DNA from: CAZUQP01 sp964622455
Lineage (GTDB): Bacteria; Pseudomonadota; Gammaproteobacteria; DSM-16500
NCBI GenBank assembly: GCA_964622455.1
Contig: CAZUQP010000040.1
Span: 1 to 43,762 of the forward strand
DNA length: 43,762 bases
Reading direction: 5' to 3'
The notes beneath the pieces are model-generated. The model was not told the DNA's origin. It did no database searches and saw nothing but the letters and a program-made list of their open reading frames with translations. Below, one piece after another: positions 1 through 7,179 of the stretch (position 1 is the first letter of the stretch; every line of letters begins with the position of its first letter). Made by a program: the position numbers and the translations under genes.

Positions 1-254
1 GGATCATTCTTATCCAAACCAGTCCACAAAATATATTTGTACTGAGAAAGCTCTATATTTTTTTCAAAAGCACCAATTTTTGGATAGGATTTTTTAATAT
101 AATGATCTAACCATTTTTGGTTACTACAAAGGTAAGTCACATTACCATGATTATCTCTATGAATATAATTTAGATGATCAAGTCCAAGCCGCTTAAAATG
201 CGGCTCGCATATCTCTTTAATATCTCTTGATACATTTACAAGTACTTTGCTCAT
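1..254 (-). CDS. LuxR-like regulator, N-terminal part (cut by window edge)
   Basis: An open frame starts at ATG 254-252 and runs off the left edge, giving about 84 residues that begin MSKVLVNVSRDIKEICEPHF. The segment EICEPHFKRLGLDHLNYIHR followed by a YLCSN-type stretch resembles the N-terminal sensing region of LuxR-family regulators common in Legionella and Coxiella relatives. The helix-turn-helix end is outside the window, so DNA binding cannot be confirmed. The start lies one base after the stop of the upstream DUF1543-like gene, so the two are probably co-transcribed. Function is inferred from resemblance only. Confidence 0.55.
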   Translation of the reverse strand, partial: MSKVLVNVSRDIKEICEPHFKRLGLDHLNYIHRDNHGNVTYLCSNQKWLDHYIKKSYPKIGAFEKNIELSQYKYILWTGLDKND

Positions 255-255
255 A

Positions 256-525
256 CTAGGCTAGCTGTTTTATTTGAGTATAATCATAATTATTTAGTTT
301 TGTTACACCTACTTGATCTTCAACTAGCATTACCTTGTAGCCATCAACTACTTCAATTTCTTGCACCGCATCAATATGCATATTTTTCTTTCTAAAAATC
401 TCTTTTTCTTCCATTATTTTTTTAACATTACTAACGTTGGCCGCCGCCACTAAAAAATTAGTATGCAACTCATAAATTCCTATTTCGCCATCATAATAAC
501 CCGCGTGAACAATGAACAATTTCAT
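256..525 (-). CDS. DUF1543-like small protein
   Basis: The protein has 89 residues and begins MKLFIVHAGYYDGEIGIYEL, then HTNFLVAAANVSNVKKIM. This is the look of DUF1543 proteins (a K-L-hydrophobic start followed by an E-L-H segment); their biochemical role is unknown to me. The ATG at 525 is preferred over an upstream in-frame start at 585 because AAGGAG sits at 535-540, a good ribosome-binding distance, and the extra 20 residues do not look conserved. It lies directly upstream of the LuxR-like gene with almost no gap, which suggests a two-gene transcript. Confidence 0.6.
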   Translation of the reverse strand: MKLFIVHAGYYDGEIGIYELHTNFLVAAANVSNVKKIMEEKEIFRKKNMHIDAVQEIEVVDGYKVMLVEDQVGVTKLNNYDYTQIKQLA

Positions 526-672
526 AAAAAAGCGCTCCTTAAAAAACAGAAGAGGTATATCACACCATTCCAAGTCAAGCAACATCGCCGTATCAGTAAA
601 AATACGGATATATCGTTTATCGAATTTATATAAATATTCTGCTCGGGATTGTTCGATCAGGGAGTCATAACC

Positions 673-1107
673 ATGTCAAAGACAGACTTGATATGCTGTT
701 TACTAGGGTCACAAGCGGTCAAATTATCTATGGCTGAGAAAATTTTGTTGGAAATAAATCTTCTCAATTGCATCTATTATGAGCTTTGCGAAATTTTCAA
801 GGCTCGTCACAAGGAATATCAGCGATTAATTAAATCAAATTTTGATCAGGAGGATGGCATGTATAATGTAAAATTTATGCAGGAAATGATTAAAGATATT
901 TTATCAACACAAGAATATTCTCTTGCCGGTATTGCAGCACATACACAAATTCCAGAAGAAGTGTTATACGATGTAGCTTCTGGCATGAATAGTAATCCAA
1001 CCTTTGAGCCTTCACGACGCCTCTTTGAATTGCACATTAACGTAAGACATGATCTGTACCAAGGGATTATGCAAAAAATTGCGTTAAAATATCTAACGCC
1101 TACATAA
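673..1107 (+). CDS. Hypothetical helical protein, possible HTH-like C-terminal half
   Basis: I do not recognise a named family. The 144-residue product (from ATG 673, with AGGGAG at 659-664) is predominantly alpha-helical in composition. The part from about residue 90 (YSLAGIAAHTQIPEEVLYDV, then a PSRRLFELH segment) is arranged like the helix-turn-helix of a regulator: an A-I-A-x-x-T-x-I-P turn followed by a recognition-like helix. Similar small proteins occur in Legionellales accessory regions, but I infer no function. An upstream start at 649 is possible but lacks a good ribosome site. It is transcribed away from the DUF1543/LuxR pair. Confidence 0.55.
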   Translation: MSKTDLICCLLGSQAVKLSMAEKILLEINLLNCIYYELCEIFKARHKEYQRLIKSNFDQEDGMYNVKFMQEMIKDILSTQEYSLAGIAAHTQIPEEVLYDVASGMNSNPTFEPSRRLFELHINVRHDLYQGIMQKIALKYLTPT

Positions 1108-1145
1108 AGCATTCCATAAAACGGGTCAAGTTCTACCATCTATAA

Positions 1146-1382
1146 GTATCTAAAACTTATCGCAGTAAAATTAAACGGGCTGATATTGCAGAGGCTTTAA
1201 AATTTGTAAAAACCGAGCATAAGAAAAAAGTTGGCCTCATCATTCCTGGCCATCGTCACCCAAGCAGGGTTTTAATGAAATATAAAGATTTTATGAAAGA
1301 GATACGTCATTCAGTGCTTGCCGATTCGCAGCTACCAAATCCCATACCAGGAACAAACATTTATAAGCCATCAACTTGGTAA
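1146..1382 (+). pseudogene. Start-less open stretch, probable gene remnant
   Basis: After an in-frame TAA at 1143-1145 the frame stays open to a TAA at 1380-1382 and encodes a basic sequence including KRADIAEALKFVKTEHKKK and VGLIIPGHRHPSRVLMKYKD. There is no plausible start codon before ATG 1275 and no ribosome site, so it reads like the 3' remnant of a gene whose beginning has been lost. It runs convergently into the end of the nucleotidyltransferase gene, overlapping it by 12 bases. I do not recognise the family; it may also be chance coding-like sequence. Confidence 0.3.
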
Positions 1383-2108
1383 AAATAAATTTTTATGCAT
1401 AATTTTTTGGCATAGTTGATAGTCATTTATGTTATCTACTTCACACCACGGAGAATTGATCGCTGCAACAGTGATTTTAAAATTATTTTTTAACATTAAT
1501 TTCAATAGCGCGGTCATATCCATTTTATCAGTGATACCGCTGGATAATTCCTGTAAGAATTTCTTTGTTTTTTGCCAACCATCGACAGTAAATTTTAATA
1601 GACCCATATATTGACCCTGTATCTCATCCAATCCTTTAGCCTTACCTCCAACATCGATAAGAATGTTATTTTCATATTTAAAAATTTCAGCATCACTTAA
1701 AGGATCATCAAAACGTTGTTCCCATAATTTTAACCAATTGGGATCGAAAGTAATTGAAATATCGCCTAGCGAATTTTTTAATGCTTGAACCGCTTCTTTT
1801 GTGTAAATAATATCTGAATAACTAACTATGCACGTGTGCTGACTTAACCAACTGTCAGCACACATTAAGGTGGAAAGCATATTAGTTTGTTCCCACCGTG
1901 TATTTTCAAAATAATTCACCTTATAAGAAAAAACATCACCCATATATCCTTTAACAATTGCAGTGTCTGTAATACCCGCTCGACGTATGGCTTGCATCTG
2001 CCATTCTATTAATGGATTACCGTGCAAATTTAACATTGCTTTGGGGTATTTTTCTGTTAAGTCACCCATGCGTTTGCCACGGCCAGCAGCTAATATGATT
2101 GCTCGCAC
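1371..2108 (-). CDS. Nucleotidyltransferase, likely CTP:phosphoglutamine cytidylyltransferase (Cj1416-like)
   Basis: The 245-residue protein opens with the sugar-nucleotidyltransferase signature AAGRGKRMGDLTEKYPKAML, the NTP-binding loop and the lysine of the GT-A-like pyrophosphorylase fold. A later VSYSDIIY segment fits the metal-binding aspartate. Alone it could be any sugar or phosphocholine nucleotidyltransferase. Beside the amidotransferase-like hydrolase, PEP-synthase-like kinase and APS-kinase-like gene it matches Cj1416 of C. jejuni, which transfers CMP to L-glutamine phosphate in MeOPN synthesis. It starts at GTG 2108 inside the end of the upstream gene (19-base overlap), with GGAG about ten bases upstream. 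It is the last gene of the operon. Confidence 0.75.
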   Translation of the reverse strand: MRAIILAAGRGKRMGDLTEKYPKAMLNLHGNPLIEWQMQAIRRAGITDTAIVKGYMGDVFSYKVNYFENTRWEQTNMLSTLMCADSWLSQHTCIVSYSDIIYTKEAVQALKNSLGDISITFDPNWLKLWEQRFDDPLSDAEIFKYENNILIDVGGKAKGLDEIQGQYMGLLKFTVDGWQKTKKFLQELSSGITDKMDMTALLKLMLKNNFKITVAAINSPWCEVDNINDYQLCQKIMHKNLFLPS

Positions 2109-2695
2109 CTTAATTCTTCTCCTAAAAAAATTTTTTTAATAAGCTGAATATCACGCCCCCTAACTGGCTGATATCTTTCTGGATGCCACATAATTCCCAC
2201 AATGGGTAAATCACAATGTCGAATAGCTTTTACCACTCCATCATGCGCTTTCGCCCATACTAATAATTCTTGTGAGGTTTGAGTCGTACCATAATCGTGA
2301 TAGCTGTTTACTATTTCAGGTATTCCATTGATTATTATTTCTAGATTCTCTGATACATGGTTCAATACTTTTTGTAATTTAAGTCCAAAATATTTTTGGA
2401 TAACCTGCATTCCATGACATATACCGATTACTGGTATTTTTTGTTGAATTGCAAATTCTAGCAATAAAGTTTCTGTTTCTGCTCTAGAAGAAGAATCATT
2501 TCCGCCACTCAATAAAATACCTTGAATAGGAATATTTTTTATTATTTTTTGTGTTAAGTGAGAATCATTCGGAATAATCAACGGAGTAGCACCGCAACAA
2601 TTTAAAAATTCATGCCACCGCTGATCAAGTGCATCTCTTGATTCGTTATGCTCTGCATGATGTTCTGTTCTTTGAGTAATTGCAATAAACGTCAT
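2090..2695 (-). CDS. Class I glutamine-amidotransferase-like hydrolase, likely gamma-glutamyl-CDP-amidate hydrolase (Cj1417-like)
   Basis: The 201-residue protein has the class I GATase/peptidase C26 hallmarks: the nucleophile elbow GICHGMQ with its cysteine, and IMWHPER with the catalytic His and Glu. An oxyanion-type loop LLSGGNDSS lies before them. PuuD-type hydrolases share these motifs. In C. jejuni, Cj1417 cleaves gamma-glutamyl-CDP-amidate into glutamate and cytidine diphosphoramidate, and the same gene neighbours are present here. The start overlaps the stop of the kinase C-terminal part by four bases (ATGA), indicating translational coupling. The substrate is inferred from context, not from residues I can read. 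Confidence 0.75.
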   Translation of the reverse strand: MTFIAITQRTEHHAEHNESRDALDQRWHEFLNCCGATPLIIPNDSHLTQKIIKNIPIQGILLSGGNDSSSRAETETLLLEFAIQQKIPVIGICHGMQVIQKYFGLKLQKVLNHVSENLEIIINGIPEIVNSYHDYGTTQTSQELLVWAKAHDGVVKAIRHCDLPIVGIMWHPERYQPVRGRDIQLIKKIFLGEELRCEQSY

Positions 2696-4563
2696 AACAT
2701 TTGCACTTGTCTATTTAAACAATCCATATGCAATGCCTTTGCCTGACTCCATTGGTTGAATTTGATTTCTCCAGCACCAATAATTGCCGGGATACCTAAC
2801 TCACCCGCACGAATTGCCATATGAGAATTTACTCCGCCATATTTAGTGATAAATCCTGCAATTTTATGAGAGAAAATCCAATCATAACCTGGATCAGCGC
2901 TAGGAATCATAAGTATGGCATTTTCTATTAATTGCTTTTGAACATCAGGAAATGCAACTCGACCAGTAGCATTTTTTTGAGTAATAAAATTAGGCAGAGT
3001 ATCAGATAATTCAAAAGCCCATGCCTCCGAAGGATGCGTGACTAAAGGTGGCAATGTAATAGCTGAAGTCATTTGATAACGTTTTTTACCAATCGCAATG
3101 CTTTTCTGTAGCGCCTCTACTGGATCTATGCTTGAACTATACAATGAGATAATTGTAGTTAAATCAATAAATGCACAGTCTTCACGAGTAATATTATATG
3201 ACAAAGAAAATTCCGCACATATTCTTAAAAACTCGCTCACACTTCTACTAAAAATAAATTTAGAATATTCTCGTGACTCAATGGCAAATTTAATAAATTC
3301 AAGTAATTCAAGGACACTAATTTGCAATCCGTCTTTATCAATATGCTCTTGAATTTTTCGCAATTGTTGAATGGTCAATGAAAAAGAAGAATGTTTTTCA
3401 TGTTCTGCTAACGCAGTATTATTTTCCCAATCAAAATAAAGTTCAGCTGCTTCATCATATCGCGGAGATAAAATATCATATGTTCCAGGCCTTAAATGAC
3501 CATATTTTTCTAAAAAACTACTTTTAGACATGTTTCTAAAATCATTATTCATCGCAGAACTAACGGAATTAACAGATGATAAAAACCTAGCATATTCCTC
3601 TTCATTAATAATACCCACGGTAATACAAGACTTTAAAATTTGCACAGCAATAAAACCAGCACGGGCAAGACCAGCAAATGGCAAAGTACCATAACGTTTG
3701 CAATCTTCTAATATCCAATACATTTTAGAAATGGGGTCAAGATCGGATTGAAATAACTGCTTTTGACGATGACATAGCTCTTCAATTTTCTCTAAATCTT
3801 TTCTCCATAGCCCTTGCTGATTATGAATAATTTGATTAGTTAATTTAATTAATGCATTGTAAATTGTGTTGCAATCATCATTACTAAACCCATAATTATT
3901 CAAAACAGCAAGTCGTTTTTGAAGATCAAGGGTATAACAAGAAAAAACAATATCAAATTCTACTTTGTCATGTAACGAAGGACAGTCAATTAATCGATCT
4001 AGGTAATAATTAACTAGACACTCTGCAAGATCAGTTGGCAATTCCTTTGGTAAAAAAGAATTAAAACTTACGCGCACATCGATATAGGGCAATCCTTCAA
4101 AATCAACAAGCAAAGGAAAGCTACGTAAATTTGCATAACCATAATTATCTCGTTGATACGCCCAGACTGCATCAGTTACTAATTCTCGATAAAGACTTAA
4201 AGCCAAGGGTTTGGGTCTAATACCAATAATTTCAGCAGGATTCCAATCAGGCATCACGCCATATACCGTTTGTTTTCCATGTAAATAAGGATGAGGTTTC
4301 ATACCGAGTGAAATGCGATTAGCGACACGTTCAATAGCTTTTTGATGAGTCTCAGTTGCAATTGAGCACTTTATTTGACTGATAAGCGGTCTAACTTGAA
4401 ATAAATATAATTGATGATTGTTATTTATTGCAAATTCGATATCTAAGTAATCAGTATTAAATAAATTCTTAAGCTCATCGATAAGGTTAGTGATCTTGCC
4501 AATAGAAGTGTTTTCATACGTAGTATGTGTTGGGGGGGGGGCCAGTGGTGCCGGATATGACAC
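2692..4563 (-). CDS. L-glutamine kinase (Cj1418-like), C-terminal fragment after frameshift
   Basis: This frame carries the end of the ATP-grasp/PPDK nucleotide-binding part (LDIEFAINNNHQLYLFQVRP, the usual D-I-E-F and Q-V-R-P-L motif), a long helical middle, and a C-terminal PEP-utilising swivelling domain with the phospho-histidine motif YGGVNSHMAIRAGELGIPAI. C. jejuni Cj1418 has this architecture and phosphorylates L-glutamine on its amide using ATP. The apparent GTG start at 4563 is only where the frame opens; no independent N-terminus is plausible. The missing N-terminal part lies in another frame at 4443-5060, and the frames meet at the ten-G run 4532-4541. With one added base the joined product would have 789 residues. 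Confidence 0.75.
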   Translation of the reverse strand: MSYPAPLAPPPTHTTYENTSIGKITNLIDELKNLFNTDYLDIEFAINNNHQLYLFQVRPLISQIKCSIATETHQKAIERVANRISLGMKPHPYLHGKQTVYGVMPDWNPAEIIGIRPKPLALSLYRELVTDAVWAYQRDNYGYANLRSFPLLVDFEGLPYIDVRVSFNSFLPKELPTDLAECLVNYYLDRLIDCPSLHDKVEFDIVFSCYTLDLQKRLAVLNNYGFSNDDCNTIYNALIKLTNQIIHNQQGLWRKDLEKIEELCHRQKQLFQSDLDPISKMYWILEDCKRYGTLPFAGLARAGFIAVQILKSCITVGIINEEEYARFLSSVNSVSSAMNNDFRNMSKSSFLEKYGHLRPGTYDILSPRYDEAAELYFDWENNTALAEHEKHSSFSLTIQQLRKIQEHIDKDGLQISVLELLEFIKFAIESREYSKFIFSRSVSEFLRICAEFSLSYNITREDCAFIDLTTIISLYSSSIDPVEALQKSIAIGKKRYQMTSAITLPPLVTHPSEAWAFELSDTLPNFITQKNATGRVAFPDVQKQLIENAILMIPSADPGYDWIFSHKIAGFITKYGGVNSHMAIRAGELGIPAIIGAGEIKFNQWSQAKALHMDCLNRQVQML

Positions 4564-5060
4564 TTATGGTTAGATAAGCCAGAAGTAACGGAAGTAGTAT
4601 CCCCACTGCTATCATCATAATTGATGACAATATAAGGTCCATCCGTATTAGGGTCTCGTCCAAATACAACGCCTGATATTATGACGTCAGATAAATGTGG
4701 CTGGACTAGCACTTGGTGATTCAAGTTATCACTATCAAAGGAAGCGATAACCTTTTTAACAGCCGCAATAAAACTTTCTTCACCCTGTACATTAATAACG
4801 GAAGCATACTGCCCTGCCAATGAACTTTCTTTACTATCCTCCCCAATAGCGCTACTACGAATAACTATTTTTTGATGAAACCAATCAACTTTTCTCAATT
4901 CTGATAAAACATTATTTCTATCAGCTTTCCAAGCAGACACCGTAAAGAAGTACAAAGGCAAAACTTTTGCTGTGGTTAATTTAGTTAACAAATTAAAAAG
5001 TGTTTCTGCCTTAGTAGAAAAGTGATTTTTCTCATCAATTTTTATAGCTTCTGTTAGCAT
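4443..5060 (-). CDS. L-glutamine kinase (Cj1418-like), N-terminal fragment before frameshift
   Basis: Residues 1-173 are the N-terminal ATP-grasp/PPDK-like part of the same kinase: KIVIRSSAIGEDSKESSLAG matches the R-S-S-a-x-E-D-s signature of PEP-synthase-type nucleotide-binding domains, and SGDTTSVTSG is a later conserved loop. After the C run on the coding strand the frame turns into unrelated sequence (QHILRM...) and ends at 4443, giving a 205-residue dead product. ATG 5060 is seven bases after the methyltransferase stop and begins MLTEAIKIDEKNHF. In the present sequence this gene is OFF: no full kinase can be made without slippage. Confidence 0.75.
   Translation of the reverse strand: MLTEAIKIDEKNHFSTKAETLFNLLTKLTTAKVLPLYFFTVSAWKADRNNVLSELRKVDWFHQKIVIRSSAIGEDSKESSLAGQYASVINVQGEESFIAAVKKVIASFDSDNLNHQVLVQPHLSDVIISGVVFGRDPNTDGPYIVINYDDSSGDTTSVTSGLSNHKCHIRHHWPPPQHILRMKTLLLARSLTLSMSLRIYLILIT
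4532..4541. repeat. G10 homopolymer tract (C10 on coding strand), candidate phase-variation switch
   Basis: Ten consecutive G on the plus strand are by far the longest G or C run in this AT-rich window. The tract sits in the linker between SVTSG and the LDIEF motif of the glutamine kinase. Frames before and after it differ by one base: 11 or 8 residues in the run would restore one long frame, while 10 leaves it broken. Slipped-strand mispairing at such tracts controls MeOPN genes in Campylobacter. A sequencing or assembly error in the run is the main alternative. Confidence 0.75.
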
Positions 5061-5067
5061 AATATCT

Positions 5068-5832
5068 TCACTTCTTTAAAAATTTAGCAACCCAGATTCG
5101 CGTTACGTAGGGAATAGTGATACTTTGCATATTTAAAGATCGCAAATATGTCTCAATCTCGCTGATAATTTTGTTAAATAATTTATCATCTTCATTAGCT
5201 TGTCTGTGCAATGTTCCATGGGAACGCCATGCCTCAACACATTCATCAATTGATTGTTGGTGAGAAACATTACCATCTATAAATTCGATTGACTCAAACA
5301 AACCAGAAGATTTTAAGATGGGCTCTTGATCTTGACGGCGTAAACCATAATCATAATTTGGTAAATTAGTTTTGATAATTTTTTCAATATTTTTTTGAAT
5401 AGGATCATCCAAATCACGATGGTTCCACATACACGCAAACCAAGCGCCTGACTTGCAAATACGTAATGATTCTTGCAGCGCAATTTTTTGATCGCATACA
5501 TTAAATGAAGAACCAAATGTCACTGCGTCAAATTGACTATCTTTTTGGTTGGTTTGTTCTCCTGTTCCTTTCGACCAATTTATATTCTTAAATTTCTCAG
5601 TTCTTTTAATACCGTTTTCTCGCATAGCATCATTAGGTTCTACTGCATTAACGCTCGTATCACGCTTGCCAAGTTCTATGGTTAAATGACCAGCACCTGC
5701 ACCAATATCACAAATTTTACTATTAGACGTCACACCCATCACACTGCACATTTTATCAATGGCAGCAGCAGAGTAATCAGGTCTCTTAATATAAGCATCA
5801 GCTAGTTTGGTATAATTCCACGTTGCTTGCAT
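5068..5832 (-). CDS. SAM-dependent methyltransferase of the phosphoramidate operon (Cj1419/Cj1420-like)
   Basis: This is a class I methyltransferase of 254 residues. Motif I is ICDIGAGAGHLTIELGK (about residues 40-56), an acidic residue follows in VEPNDAM, and the post-motif FDAVTFGSSFNVCDQ is present. The beginning MQATWNYTKLADAYIKRPDY is the type seen in Cj1419/Cj1420-family enzymes, proposed to supply the methyl group of O-methyl phosphoramidate. The start at 5832 has AAGGAG upstream and lies 35 bases inside the upstream kinase gene, a tight operon overlap. The methyl acceptor is inferred from context. Confidence 0.72.
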   Translation of the reverse strand: MQATWNYTKLADAYIKRPDYSAAAIDKMCSVMGVTSNSKICDIGAGAGHLTIELGKRDTSVNAVEPNDAMRENGIKRTEKFKNINWSKGTGEQTNQKDSQFDAVTFGSSFNVCDQKIALQESLRICKSGAWFACMWNHRDLDDPIQKNIEKIIKTNLPNYDYGLRRQDQEPILKSSGLFESIEFIDGNVSHQQSIDECVEAWRSHGTLHRQANEDDKLFNKIISEIETYLRSLNMQSITIPYVTRIWVAKFLKK

Positions 5833-6376
5833 CGATGTTCTCCTTTAAATAAATCCTTGCATCATAAGTTTCTAAAATTAGACTCACATTATCCTCAACA
5901 GCAGAATTATTATAATTTTTGATAATAATATCTGCTTTTTTTGGTAATTCTGGTTCTATATCAATACCAACAATATTTTTTAATTCTCCCGCCTTTGCTT
6001 TGGAATAAATATGTTTACTATCACGCTTTATTAGTTCTTCTAAAGGAACATCAACAAAAACCTCAACATAATTTTTAATATTTTCTCGATTCCAATCTTG
6101 AGTTTGATGAAACATAGAAATAGTTGCGCAGACCACATGAACTTTTTGTTCTGTCAGCATTTTACAAAGTCGTGCATATTGCAGACTTGCCTCTAATCGC
6201 CCTTCTCGATCGTGGCCAAAACGATTATTGTAAATTTCTCTTAACGTATCACCATCTAAAAAGACAACTGGACAGCCGCGATCTCGGAGTTTTTTCGTTA
6301 ATAAAATACCTAGCGTTGTCTTTCCTGCACCAGAAAGACCTGTTAGCCAAAATAATGTAGGTTTGAAATTTGTCAT
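5798..6376 (-). CDS. APS-kinase-like kinase, likely CDP-phosphoramidate kinase (Cj1415-like)
   Basis: The P-loop is WLTGLSGAGKTTL and the second motif VVFLDGDTLREIYNN resembles the D-G-D-x-x-R motif of adenylylsulfate kinases. The segments ATISMF, WNRENIKNYVEVFVDVPLEE and RDSKHIYSKAKAGELKN are typical of the capsule-linked subgroup rather than CysC. Cj1415 phosphorylates cytidine diphosphoramidate at the 3'-hydroxyl, giving a PAPS-like 3'-phosphonucleotide. ATG 6376 overlaps the TGA of the preceding phosphatase gene (ATGA), so I prefer it to ATG 6382. No ATP sulfurylase gene is nearby, which argues against a plain sulfate-activation role. Confidence 0.75.
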   Translation of the reverse strand: MTNFKPTLFWLTGLSGAGKTTLGILLTKKLRDRGCPVVFLDGDTLREIYNNRFGHDREGRLEASLQYARLCKMLTEQKVHVVCATISMFHQTQDWNRENIKNYVEVFVDVPLEELIKRDSKHIYSKAKAGELKNIVGIDIEPELPKKADIIIKNYNNSAVEDNVSLILETYDARIYLKENIDASNVELYQTS

Positions 6377-7158
6377 GCACATGCAGTCATCAATTCGGGT
6401 TCAATCTTTTTCATCATTTCTGGATAAACATTTTTAGAACTTGCGATAATCCCATTTACTCTTATATTTTTTTGATTAAATATAAATGCATTTCCGGAAA
6501 GATCATGAATTATTCCGCCTGCTTCTTGAATCAAAAGTACTCCGGCAGCAATATCCCATTCGCTACGAGGTTCCAAACTAAAAGTTGCATGAGTTTGGCT
6601 TGCTGCAACTAATGCGAGTTTGTAAGCAATGGAACCCATTGGTTTGACATCAAAGCGATCAGTGAATCGCTGCCAATCGCCTTTATTAATTTCTGAACGA
6701 CTTGCTAATACTTCAATTTTATCTCTCACAGAATAATCACAGGAAATAGATTTCTCATTCAACCAAGCTCCTTTTCCTTTCATTGCATAAAACAAATCTT
6801 CTGTCGCAGGATTTAAAATTGCAGCCAGTATAGGAACACCATCTTCTACTAACGCTACTGAGACAACATATTCAGGAATTTTATTAATATATTCTTTTGT
6901 GCCATCAAGAGGATCAACAATCCATACTCGTTTTTTTTCCAACCGAGTTAAGTCATCATGGGTTTCTTCTGATAGCCAACCATATTCAGGAAAACAGCCA
7001 AGAAGTCGCTCTTTTAATATTTGATTTGCCAATAAATCAGCAGCAGTAAGTGGAGAGTTATTACTTTTTTGAGTTTTTATAATATCCTTTTTGGATATTT
7101 CACGGATGGCATCGCCAGCTTTAATAATTGCATCCTGTAAAATGTCATACTCTTTCAT
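6373..7158 (-). CDS. cysQ: CysQ-like 3'(2'),5'-bisphosphate nucleotidase
   Basis: The 261-residue protein belongs to the inositol-monophosphatase/CysQ superfamily. It has a metal-binding E-E in YGWLSEETHDD, the signature WIVDPLDGTKEYI, and the C-terminal motif SEWDIAAGVLLIQEAGG. CysQ removes the 3'-phosphate of PAP. In this operon it more likely removes the 3'-phosphate from the nucleotide left after group transfer from 3'-phospho-CDP-phosphoramidate (inference). It sits between the sulfotransferase-fold gene and the kinase, 21 bases after the former and overlapping the latter. Start ATG 7158. Confidence 0.75.
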   Translation of the reverse strand: MKEYDILQDAIIKAGDAIREISKKDIIKTQKSNNSPLTAADLLANQILKERLLGCFPEYGWLSEETHDDLTRLEKKRVWIVDPLDGTKEYINKIPEYVVSVALVEDGVPILAAILNPATEDLFYAMKGKGAWLNEKSISCDYSVRDKIEVLASRSEINKGDWQRFTDRFDVKPMGSIAYKLALVAASQTHATFSLEPRSEWDIAAGVLLIQEAGGIIHDLSGNAFIFNQKNIRVNGIIASSKNVYPEMMKKIEPELMTACA

Positions 7159-7179
7159 CCTGTTGCAATCCTTATTTTT

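Noticed and set aside
846..1139. Minus-strand open frame opposite the hypothetical gene at 673
   Set aside because: It is antisense to a better supported gene, has no ribosome site and reads as a Cys-rich shadow sequence.
4532..4541. Treating the split kinase as a plain pseudogene
   Set aside because: Both halves keep all recognisable motifs and no other stop or frameshift is visible. The break coincides exactly with a slippable G run, so a reversible switch fits better. A sequencing error cannot be excluded.
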